Of a DNA stretch of 6,026 bases, positions 1 through 5,604 are shown one piece after another (within the stretch, counting starts at the first letter, position 1; each line of letters begins with the position of its first letter). The position numbers were made by a program, and so were the translations under genes. Location of the stretch: the NCBI GenBank assembly GCA_030606095.1, contig JAUWHC010000185.1:1-6026 (forward strand), written 5' to 3'. The notes below the pieces were generated by a model. It was not told where the DNA came from. It worked only from the letters and a program-made list of their open reading frames with translations, and did no database searches. Source of the stretch: Promethearchaeota archaeon (GTDB lineage: Archaea; Asgardarchaeota; Lokiarchaeia; Sigyniarchaeales; SOKP01).

Positions 1-2
1 TT

Positions 3-200
3 TTAGGTGGATTGGGCATGTTGTACACCCAAGGAATTACAAGTAAAGTTATATCTGACGAACTAAGGAATTCAGAGGAATTAATGAAGGATATTTATAT
101 TTCCAGCGATAATCCTATTGTAAAAGCACTACAAGAAAATATTAAACCCAAAATTTTAATACACGATAAAATTAGAGAAGTAGTAAGCGAACAGACTTAA
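3..200 (+). CDS. 3' end of an unidentified protein, truncated by the window edge
   Basis: The reading frame is open from the left edge to a TAA stop at 198-200, so this is the last 65 or so residues of a longer protein and not a complete small gene. The visible peptide begins LGGLGMLYTQGITSKVISDE and ends REVVSEQT. The glycine-rich start followed by a charged helical stretch, with a later DNPIVKALQ segment, looks like the C-terminal part of a soluble alpha/beta enzyme, but I do not recognise the family. No membrane segment or cysteine pair is seen. The following 96 bases are T-rich and precede the next gene on the same strand, so the two are probably separately transcribed. The true start lies outside the window. 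Confidence 0.6.
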   Translation, partial: LGGLGMLYTQGITSKVISDELRNSEELMKDIYISSDNPIVKALQENIKPKILIHDKIREVVSEQT

Positions 201-256
201 TTTCTTTGATACTATCGGAAATATTCTTTTTATGTATATTAATTTTATCCAAAATC

Positions 257-270
257 TTTTTTTAAATTCG
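257..270 (+). promoter_or_regulatory. Candidate archaeal TATA element for the MBL hydrolase gene
   Basis: A T-run leads into TTTAAATTCG, centred about 33 bases before the ATG at 297. That distance fits an archaeal TATA box driving a leaderless or nearly leaderless transcript, and there is no Shine-Dalgarno motif before the ATG. The same T-run could also help end transcription of the upstream gene. The background is AT-rich, so chance matches are likely. Confidence 0.35.
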
Positions 271-296
271 TTTCTTTATTCAAATGATTATTTATT

Positions 297-1307
297 ATGG
301 AAGAAGTAATTCCCGGTATATATTTGATTAAAGAAAAAAGTAGTTTCGAGCGAATTAAGCCTTCTGAAAACATTTATGTTATAGCAGGTCCTGATGGATT
401 AATCTTTGACGCTGGTTTTGGTAATAAAAAGGTTGTAAAATTTCTTATCAAAGAAATTAATAAAATAGAACAGCTGTATAGGAATAATAAAGAAGATTTT
501 AAAATAACGCGAATCCTTGTGTCTCATGGTCACCCTGATCATTTTGCCGGGTTAAAAAGGATAAAAAATGCACTTGGAGTTAAAATTGTGCTAACAGAGA
601 AAACAGCTGATATTATAAAGAACAAAAAAAGTTTTATGAAATCGTTTAACGCAGATAGTTATGAAGATTATCTAATCATTCAAAAAGGGTTTCGGTATAG
701 AATAAGGAGCTTCTTGCAAAAACTTATGTATAGCTTTTTTTTTAAACGAATATATGGTCTTTCTTTTATCGCGAACCCTGATGAAATTATTAAAGCAAAT
801 ACTGAAATTTCAATAAACGATGAGAATTGGAAGGTGTTTCCATCGCCTGGTCATGCGGTAGACCATATTTCTTTATACAACCAAAAAAAGGGAGTTCTAC
901 TTTCTGGAGATAATATCTTATCAAAGACTACTTGGCTTGGTCCTCCAAATTGCAGCATAAGTGATTATATTGAATCTGTTGAGACGATTCAGAAATTACC
1001 AAACCTTAAAATTATATTAGCCGCTCATGGAGCCCTTATAAAAAACCCAGGAGAGCGAACTCTTGAGATATTGAAGCATAGAAAAGAACGAACCCAGCAA
1101 GTAATAGATATTATTAAAGGAAATATTGAAAAAGGCACATCTCCCGATGAGATCATTCAAAAATTATATCCAAATAAAAAGAAAATGCAAATCGAAATCA
1201 CTCGTGGATGGGTGTGCCTAACGTTAAAGATGCTCGAAGAACAAAATGTTATAAAACGAATTGAAGGTAAGAAAGAGATAAAATTTTATTCTACAAATAA
1301 ATTATAA
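297..1307 (+). CDS. Metallo-beta-lactamase-fold hydrolase, LACTB2-like, with C-terminal winged-helix-type region
   Basis: This predicted soluble, dinuclear-zinc hydrolase has 336 residues. The MBL signature is complete: motif 1 IFDAG with Asp38, motif 2 SHGHPDH with His77, His79, Asp81 and His82, motif 3 PGHAVDH with His186, motif 4 SGD with Asp205, and motif 5 AAHG with His244. Residues about 252-336 are helical and basic and resemble the winged-helix domain found in the LACTB2 branch (BLACT_WH). The human LACTB2 protein is a single-strand RNA endonuclease, but this branch also contains hydrolases of unknown substrate, so the reaction here is open. Between motifs 2 and 3, residues about 103-165 form an extra helical insertion that is basic and aromatic and lengthens the protein beyond the roughly 290 residues usual for LACTB2. 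The ATG at 297 is chosen because MEEVIPGIYLI matches the usual first strand of the fold. The GH4 gene follows on the same strand after 59 bases, but a separate promoter seems likely. Confidence 0.88.
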   Translation: MEEVIPGIYLIKEKSSFERIKPSENIYVIAGPDGLIFDAGFGNKKVVKFLIKEINKIEQLYRNNKEDFKITRILVSHGHPDHFAGLKRIKNALGVKIVLTEKTADIIKNKKSFMKSFNADSYEDYLIIQKGFRYRIRSFLQKLMYSFFFKRIYGLSFIANPDEIIKANTEISINDENWKVFPSPGHAVDHISLYNQKKGVLLSGDNILSKTTWLGPPNCSISDYIESVETIQKLPNLKIILAAHGALIKNPGERTLEILKHRKERTQQVIDIIKGNIEKGTSPDEIIQKLYPNKKKMQIEITRGWVCLTLKMLEEQNVIKRIEGKKEIKFYSTNKL

Positions 1308-1331
1308 TTTGTTAGCTAAATTATTATTATC

Positions 1332-1347
1332 TTAAATATTAAAAATT
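1332..1347 (+). promoter_or_regulatory. Candidate TATA element for the GH4 gene
   Basis: The AT-only stretch TTAAATATTAAAAATT lies about 20-35 bases before the GTG at 1367, the expected place for an archaeal TATA box of a leaderless transcript. It sits in the 59-base gap after the MBL gene, so the GH4 gene can be transcribed on its own. Evidence is composition and spacing only. Confidence 0.35.
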
Positions 1348-1366
1348 TCAATTTAATTTTTTATAG

Positions 1367-2749
1367 GTGAAAAATCTGAAAATTACTATGATCGGAGCAG
1401 GAAGTATCGTATTTGGGCATAATATCCTCACTGACATCCTTGCACATCCTGCTCTAAGAGAAGATACTCTCATTTGTCTAGAGGATATCGATCCAACTCG
1501 TTTAGATTTGATGTATAAATTAATGCTAAAGTATAAGGAATTAAATCCAGAAGAGTTGGCGGGCGTATCGTTTGAGAAGACAACTGATCTTAGAAAAGCT
1601 ATCACTAACGCCAAATATTTAATCAATGCTATTCATGTGGGTGGATTAAATGCTTTTAAGCTCGATATAGATATCCCATTTAAGTACGGTGTTACTCAGT
1701 GTATAGGGGATACTCTCGGTCCGGGAGGAATATTTCGATTTTTACGCCAATCCACAGCACTTAAGAAAATAGTTGAATTAATCAAAGAAGTTGGATATAA
1801 TTCTGAATTAAAACCCTTATTACTTAACTATGCTAATCCAATGGCAATGAATACCTGGTACTCTAATTCCATTTATCCCGATTCAACTGTAGGACTATGC
1901 CATGGCGTACAAGGAACAGCAGTATTATTACGGCATTGGATAGGTGTAAAACGTGTAGATTTCAGTTATTTATGTGCGGGAATCAACCATATGGCTTGGT
2001 TCTTAAATGCATGGTACAAAAACCCTACTGATCCAAATAAAACTTGGAAAAACGTATATCCGTTGTTATACGAATCCTACAAAAAGAACCCTGAATTAGT
2101 TGGAAGTGAAAAAATCCGTTGGGATATGATGGACGCTACGGGATATTTTATGACTGAATCCTCGGGCCATCTAAGCGAATATTTACCATATTACAGAAAA
2201 AGGAAAGATTTGCTCGAACAATATAAAGGTGCTGAAACTTTTCATAACAGCCTGATACACGGAGAGGTATTAAGATTTGATACCATTGAAGCAGACAAAC
2301 TAGAAAAACGTCTAAATAGACGAATTGAACGAAAAAGACTTAAATTAAAAAAAACTGCTACTGATGAATACGCTTCACATATTATAAACGCAATAGAAAC
2401 GAACAAACCTTTTAGGTTTAATGGTAATGTAATTAACAAAGAAGGCGGTTTGATAACAAATTTACCAAAAGATTGCTGTGTCGAGGTACCTGTATTTGCT
2501 GATTATCAAGGATTACATCCACAGGGTGGAATAAAATTGCCTACTATCTGTCAAGCATTATGTATATCAAATGTTATGGTCCAAAAAGCGGCAGTTGAAG
2601 GCGCTCTTGAGTTAGACCGAGAAAAAATTTATCACGCAGTATTACTCGATCCTAATACAGCAAGCGTGTGTTCTCCAAAAGAAATTAGAGAAATGGTAGC
2701 TGATATGTTTGATGCCGAAAAAGAATGGCTCCCTCAGTTTGAAAGTTAG
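1367..2749 (+). CDS. Glycoside hydrolase family 4 (alpha-galactosidase / alpha-glucuronidase type), NAD+ and Mn2+ dependent
   Basis: This is a full-length GH4 enzyme of 460 residues, cytoplasmic and without signal peptide. GH4 enzymes cleave glycosides by transient oxidation at C3 with bound NAD+, followed by elimination, and need a divalent metal. Visible signatures are the dinucleotide-binding loop MIGAGS (8-13), GDTLGPGG (114-121), NYANPMA (154-160), the metal-site motif CHGVQGT with Cys178 and His179, GINHMAW with metal-ligand candidate His208, TESSGHLSEY (263-272), EYAS (334-337) and LPKDCCVEVP (366-375). The layout follows the MelA branch and not the phospho-glycosidase branch, which has CN(V/I)P at the metal site. 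As I recall the GH4 subgroup scheme, CHSV marks alpha-galactosidases, CHEV alpha-galacturonidases and CHGx alpha-glucuronidases, so CHGV here favours a glucuronidase. The start is GTG at 1367: the next in-frame ATG (1388) would remove the first beta strand of the nucleotide-binding fold. AGGTGA overlaps the start codon. A GPH transporter on the opposite strand at 4067-5485 is the likely uptake partner. Confidence 0.92.
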   Translation: MKNLKITMIGAGSIVFGHNILTDILAHPALREDTLICLEDIDPTRLDLMYKLMLKYKELNPEELAGVSFEKTTDLRKAITNAKYLINAIHVGGLNAFKLDIDIPFKYGVTQCIGDTLGPGGIFRFLRQSTALKKIVELIKEVGYNSELKPLLLNYANPMAMNTWYSNSIYPDSTVGLCHGVQGTAVLLRHWIGVKRVDFSYLCAGINHMAWFLNAWYKNPTDPNKTWKNVYPLLYESYKKNPELVGSEKIRWDMMDATGYFMTESSGHLSEYLPYYRKRKDLLEQYKGAETFHNSLIHGEVLRFDTIEADKLEKRLNRRIERKRLKLKKTATDEYASHIINAIETNKPFRFNGNVINKEGGLITNLPKDCCVEVPVFADYQGLHPQGGIKLPTICQALCISNVMVQKAAVEGALELDREKIYHAVLLDPNTASVCSPKEIREMVADMFDAEKEWLPQFES

Positions 2750-2785
2750 AAAAGTTATTGATTATTGTAATAAAAAATTTATCAC

Positions 2786-2811
2786 TTTTTGTTTTAAGTT
2801 TTTTTTATTTT
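2786..2811 (+). terminator. T-rich termination zone after the GH4 gene
   Basis: Starting 37 bases after the GH4 stop, the plus strand has runs of five, four and eight T with little interruption. Oligo-T tracts without a hairpin are the usual archaeal terminator. The zone overlaps the last codons of the convergent minus-strand gene that ends at 2805. Confidence 0.5.
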
Positions 2812-3323
2812 AGATATTCTTCAGAATTAATTTGAGCATGATCTATTTCTTTTTTTCTTAGCTTGCGTTGTGAGATTAAAGTCTTATTCTTTTTTTTTCT
2901 AATAATTATTATCAAATAACCAGCAGGAATTGAAATAACAAATCCCCATAGTGGAGATTTGAATATTAATAAAATACTGCCAATTGGATAAAGAACACGA
3001 CATATAAATTTAACTATTAGATTTTTAAGTGATATTTTTCTTGTAATTTGAATTACATATTGGAAAATTGAGGGGATCCAGCAAATTATAAAAATCATGA
3101 GAAATATAGGCAAACTAATGGAATTTACAATATAATTATAAAATATATTGCCTATTATTAATGCAAAAGTAGCACCCAAAACAAAAGCAAAACATCCTAT
3201 ACAAACAGCATAGTTAAATATGTAAAATACATGATCATCGAAATCGTCGCGTTTTGGATTGTGATGTGCTAACCAATGGATTACTTTTTTATCCTTTTGA
3301 AGATCATCTTTTTGGTGATGCAT
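2805..3323 (-). CDS. Small multi-pass membrane protein, DUF2085-like
   Basis: This protein of 172 residues has a hydrophilic N-terminus rich in His and Lys, then HHNP (20-23), a conserved-looking acidic segment DDFDDH (26-31), and a Cys-x-x-Cys pair in VCIGCFAFVLG (Cys41, Cys44) leading into the first membrane helix. Hydrophobic segments lie at about 45-67, 70-92, 106-122 and 126-142, and the C-terminus is strongly basic and should be cytoplasmic. An N-terminal His region followed by CIxC at the first helix resembles the DUF2085 family of predicted archaeal and bacterial membrane proteins, whose function is unknown. The His and Cys residues could bind a metal, which is inference. The ATG at 3323 has a palindromic TATA-like element about 29 bases upstream. 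The next minus-strand gene upstream ends 96 bases away, so an operon is possible but not shown. Confidence 0.72.
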   Translation of the reverse strand: MHHQKDDLQKDKKVIHWLAHHNPKRDDFDDHVFYIFNYAVCIGCFAFVLGATFALIIGNIFYNYIVNSISLPIFLMIFIICWIPSIFQYVIQITRKISLKNLIVKFICRVLYPIGSILLIFKSPLWGFVISIPAGYLIIIIRKKKNKTLISQRKLRKKEIDHAQINSEEYLK

Positions 3324-3344
3324 ATTTCTATTCTAGTTCTATTA

Positions 3345-3358
3345 CATAAAATTTTATG
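3345..3358 (-). promoter_or_regulatory. Candidate TATA element / perfect palindrome before the DUF2085-like gene
   Basis: CATAAAATTTTATG is a perfect 14-base palindrome centred about 29 bases upstream of the ATG at 3323 on the minus strand. The position and AT core fit a TATA box for a leaderless mRNA, and the symmetry would also allow binding of a dimeric regulator. A second palindrome, ATGATCAT, overlaps it at 3356-3363. Confidence 0.4.
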
Positions 3359-3419
3359 ATCATTAGATTGTGCATTAGTCCTTATTAATTGAAATAAATA
3401 GATTGCAAGAACGGGAGCT

Positions 3420-3893
3420 CTAGCAATCACAACCTCCACAATCACAATCTCCGCAATCACAGCCACTACAATTGGAACCACCGCCACCGCCACCGCAACT
3501 ACCATAACCTCTTCGGCGTCTTCCAGAACCACACACACTACCTCCTATACAACAAATTACAATAGCCCCTATTACAAGTATTGTTATTCCTGTACTGGGT
3601 ATGGTGTACATCATGTTTGTTCCAAAAAAAATTAATAGGATTCCAACTATAAAAACAGTACAAAGAGCTGCAATAATTCCACCTGTATTACTTGATGCTC
3701 TTGGTGCGGTAACTGAAGTTCCTACATAGGGTGTTGGTGTTGGTGTTGGTTGAGTTGGTTGAGGTTGTTGAGTTGATTGAGGATGTTGAGTTGGTTGAGG
3801 TTGACGGCTAGTTAAGCGATCAGTAGGTTCTCCACAAAAAGTACAAAATTTTGTATCATCAGGTAATTCTAAACCACATTTAGAACAATACAT
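3420..3893 (-). CDS. Zinc-ribbon membrane protein with Pro/Gln/Thr linker and cysteine-repeat tail
   Basis: This 157-residue protein has four parts. Residues 1-25 are a short zinc ribbon of the zinc_ribbon_2 type, MYCSKCGLELPDDTKFCTFC, with Cys3, Cys6, Cys17 and Cys20. Residues 30-55 are a low-complexity Pro/Gln/Thr linker. Residues about 72-91 and 103-121 are two hydrophobic helices, the second followed by RRRR (125-128), which by the positive-inside rule should face the cytoplasm. Residues 129-157 are a Gly-rich segment ending in three pentapeptides of the form xxCDC, with eight cysteines in the last 25 residues. Both ends would therefore lie in the cytoplasm, each with metal-binding potential. 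The function is unknown. The ATG at 3893 is well supported because the ribbon begins at residue 3. The linker and the tail are both built from DNA tandem repeats. Membrane-anchored zinc-ribbon proteins are frequent in archaea, but I know no assigned role for one with this tail. Confidence 0.82.
   Translation of the reverse strand: MYCSKCGLELPDDTKFCTFCGEPTDRLTSRQPQPTQHPQSTQQPQPTQPTPTPTPYVGTSVTAPRASSNTGGIIAALCTVFIVGILLIFFGTNMMYTIPSTGITILVIGAIVICCIGGSVCGSGRRRRGYGSCGGGGGGSNCSGCDCGDCDCGGCDC
3423..3482 (-). repeat. 15-bp tandem repeat encoding the xxCDC tail
   Basis: Three adjacent 15-base units start at 3423, 3438 and 3453 and share the core CAATCACA. A degenerate fourth copy is at 3468-3482. Read on the minus strand they encode GGSNC, SGCDC, GDCDC and GGCDC in order, and the array ends directly at the TAG stop. 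Units differ mainly by single-base changes, which points to duplication within the gene followed by drift. Confidence 0.8.
3732..3749 (-). repeat. 6-bp tandem repeat encoding Thr-Pro
   Basis: A six-base unit (TGTTGG, reading TGTTGGTGTTGGTGTTGG on the plus strand) recurs three times and encodes alternating Pro and Thr in the linker of the zinc-ribbon protein. It directly adjoins the 18-bp array, which uses similar G/T-rich words on the plus strand. Confidence 0.65.
3750..3803 (-). repeat. 18-bp tandem repeat encoding the Pro/Gln/Thr linker
   Basis: Three adjacent 18-base units begin at 3750, 3768 and 3786. The first and third are identical (TTGAGTTGGTTGAGGTTG) and the middle one differs at two bases. 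On the minus strand they encode QPQPTQ, HPQSTQ and QPQPTQ. Because 18 is a multiple of three, gain or loss of units changes linker length without shifting the frame. Confidence 0.85.
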
Positions 3894-3921
3894 TTCAATT
3901 CAAAATTTATTTTATTGAAAT
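3892..3921. promoter_or_regulatory. Inverted repeat overlapping the zinc-ribbon start codon
   Basis: ATTTCAAT at 3892-3899 and its exact reverse complement ATTGAAAT at 3914-3921 flank a 14-base AT-rich spacer. The left arm overlaps two bases of the start codon at 3891-3893. The arrangement could be an operator or a weak RNA hairpin, but eight-base arms arise by chance in AT-rich DNA. Confidence 0.25.
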
Positions 3922-4024
3922 CCATTTTAATATTTACTATAAAATAAATGAAGTTACTCAATAATTTAAATGTAGAAGCATTAGGCAGAAAATAATTCTT
4001 CTAAAGTTAAAAATAAATTTTTTT

Positions 4025-4044
4025 ATCTTACCTTCCTGTAAGAT
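4025..4044 (-). terminator. Hairpin downstream of the GPH transporter gene, possible terminator
   Basis: ATCTTAC at 4025-4031 pairs perfectly with GTAAGAT at 4038-4044 across a six-base loop. Read on the minus strand it lies 22 bases after the transporter stop and is followed by seven A and then TTTATTTTT, which suits an archaeal terminator. The left half of the hairpin is also one copy of a 15-base direct repeat of the transporter's last codons. Confidence 0.4.
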
Positions 4045-4085
4045 TATAATTAGAAATAATTTCTTCTTAAATCTTACCTTCCTGT
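4025..4085. repeat. 15-bp direct repeat pair at the 3' end of the transporter gene
   Basis: ATCTTACCTTCCTGT occurs exactly at 4025-4039 and at 4071-4085, with starts 46 bases apart. The second copy encodes the transporter's last residues (QEGKI, with the stop just beyond it at 4067-4069), and the first lies in the intergenic region. It looks like a duplicated gene end. Confidence 0.75.
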
Positions 4086-5485
4086 TTAAGACGCTCTAGA
4101 TACGCTTTTTCTTTTTCCGCGTGAATTCGTTGTAGCTCCATTTTCTGTTCTTTCCATTTAGGACCGCTTAAAGGGAAAAATCTTATAACAAGAGCAGCGA
4201 TTAAAATAAATACTGCTGGTATAATTGTAAAACCAATCATTATTCCCAATTGGGCGTTTGGTGATTGAATTGCTGCTTTGTTATCAAATCCAAAAACCGC
4301 GATTATTGTTAGGAAAAGCCAAGGGGCAATTGATACTGCAGGCTTAGTTAATAACGCGTTGACTCCAGAATAACTCGTTTCGCGACGCTTTTTCGTTCGT
4401 ATCTCGTCGTAATCAATAACATCAGCCATCATTAATTGTCCGGTCATGAAATATCCAGAAAAACCAATTCCTAAAAGAACCATTCCGAGTATTGCAGAAA
4501 TCAAATTCCATCCTATAAAGAAGAACAAAATAAAGCTTAACCCCGTCATTAACAGTATTAAAAAGTACACTTTTTTTAATTCATGTTTTCCTAAAATTTT
4601 GTTGTAAACGATAGTAAACGCAAAAATAACAACAAAAAATATAAGTAATGGCAACATCGATAATACTCCCTCAACCATTAAAACGAAACCTATATAATAA
4701 AAGACAGAAGTCGTAAGAATGTATCCTGCAATCGTGAAGCAGAAATTTGAGGCTTCAAAAATTAAAAATGGTTTGTTTTTAAAAGTTTCAACCAAGCCAG
4801 TCCAATATCCTAACGGTTCTTCAAGCTGCGTATATTTATTTTCCTTTATGAAATAACTACTAATAAACAAAATAATACCACAGGCTATACCAATAATTAC
4901 CATAGTTGTTAAGAAAACATCAACAGGTGGCGAAGATTCGCCCGTTAATAATAGAGTAGGTAGTAAAAAAGTGATTAGAAGTGCTAAACCACTAAAAATT
5001 GAGCTGAAAATCATTATTCCTGCTCGAGCTTTAGATGATATTGCCATTTCTGCTGGTAACGAATATGTGATAAGACCAATTATTGTATAAATCGTATCAA
5101 AAGCAAAAAGAATAATCAAAAAGTTGAAAAACAGTGCTATATCGTTGTTTATATCAACAAGGGGGAACCAACAAAACATAAACAATATTGAATAAACTGG
5201 CGCCCCAAATCGAATGTATGGGATTCTACGGCCATATTTCTTTGATTTGGTACGGTCTTCCAAGAATCCAAATAATGGGTCGTTAATTGCGTTCCATACG
5301 ATAAATATCATCCATGCCAAACCTACTAAATATCCGCTTAAACCCAATGTTATATTGTAATAGTATGTGATTGGTCCTAATCCTAAACCTGAAAGTATTC
5401 CGCTGGCGAAAACTGCTCCTCCATATGCAAATTTGGAGCGCATTGGTACTTTTTCCTCGAATAATGTATTTTTTTGTTCAATCAT
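4067..5485 (-). CDS. GPH-family (MelB-like) sugar-cation symporter
   Basis: This 472-residue membrane transporter belongs to the glycoside-pentoside-hexuronide:cation symporter family, part of the major facilitator superfamily with 12 expected helices. The diagnostic loop between helices 2 and 3 is present: NAINDPLFG (65-73) followed by EDRTKSKKYGRRIPYI (76-91). The family's second half is marked by MADVIDYDEIRTKKRRETSYSG-type sequence at 353-374. Hydrophobic segments fill most of residues 20-435, and the charged tail 441-472 should be a cytoplasmic helix. Compared with MelB, the first Asp of its DAIND cation motif is Asn65 here while the second is kept as Asp69, and the helix-4 Asp of MelB appears absent from GLITYSLPAE (137-146). 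Family members carry melibiose, xylosides or glucuronides, so the nearby GH4 hydrolase is a likely partner. The ATG at 5485 is chosen over Met15 because it directly follows an AT-rich promoter-like stretch, but Met15 is possible. Confidence 0.9.
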   Translation of the reverse strand: MIEQKNTLFEEKVPMRSKFAYGGAVFASGILSGLGLGPITYYYNITLGLSGYLVGLAWMIFIVWNAINDPLFGFLEDRTKSKKYGRRIPYIRFGAPVYSILFMFCWFPLVDINNDIALFFNFLIILFAFDTIYTIIGLITYSLPAEMAISSKARAGIMIFSSIFSGLALLITFLLPTLLLTGESSPPVDVFLTTMVIIGIACGIILFISSYFIKENKYTQLEEPLGYWTGLVETFKNKPFLIFEASNFCFTIAGYILTTSVFYYIGFVLMVEGVLSMLPLLIFFVVIFAFTIVYNKILGKHELKKVYFLILLMTGLSFILFFFIGWNLISAILGMVLLGIGFSGYFMTGQLMMADVIDYDEIRTKKRRETSYSGVNALLTKPAVSIAPWLFLTIIAVFGFDNKAAIQSPNAQLGIMIGFTIIPAVFILIAALVIRFFPLSGPKWKEQKMELQRIHAEKEKAYLERLKQEGKI

Positions 5486-5546
5486 ATTAAACTCATATAT
5501 AATTTTTAAAATAGAAAAAAAATATTATTTAATTCTTTACTTGATG

Positions 5547-5580
5547 TTATAAAAATCTTAACCCTCTTTGAATTAAAAAG
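5547..5580 (+). promoter_or_regulatory. Candidate TATA elements for the helicase gene
   Basis: Two AT-rich elements precede the helicase. TTATAAAAA at 5547-5555 is the closest match to an archaeal TATA box. AATTAAAAAG at 5571-5580 is centred about 29 bases before the TTG at 5605, the spacing expected for a leaderless transcript. The choice between them is open. The divergent transporter gene starts at 5485 on the other strand. Confidence 0.35.
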
Positions 5581-5604
5581 GCTTGATTTCAAATTTTCTT
5601 TAAC

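Noticed and set aside
1348..1626. 92-codon minus-strand reading frame
   Set aside because: It lies antisense within the GH4 gene, whose frame holds the conserved NAD-binding motif. It has no recognisable domain.
2242..2439. 65-codon minus-strand reading frame
   Set aside because: It is antisense to the GH4 gene and has no motif of its own.
3423..3482. Possible CRISPR-like array
   Set aside because: The units are contiguous 15-mers without spacers and lie inside a coding frame as amino-acid repeats.
3281..3538. 85-codon minus-strand reading frame rich in Val and Ala
   Set aside because: It is the shifted-frame reading of the repeat-rich tail of the zinc-ribbon gene. The Val/Ala run is a product of the 15-bp repeats, and the other frame has the clear zinc ribbon and membrane helices.
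3948..3995. 15-residue plus-strand mini-ORF beginning MKLLNNLN in the gap before the zinc-ribbon gene
   Set aside because: It is preceded by TATAAAATAA but is too short, and no ribosome site or similarity supports it.
5367..5552. 61-codon plus-strand reading frame
   Set aside because: It is antisense to the N-terminal part of the GPH transporter and contains no domain.
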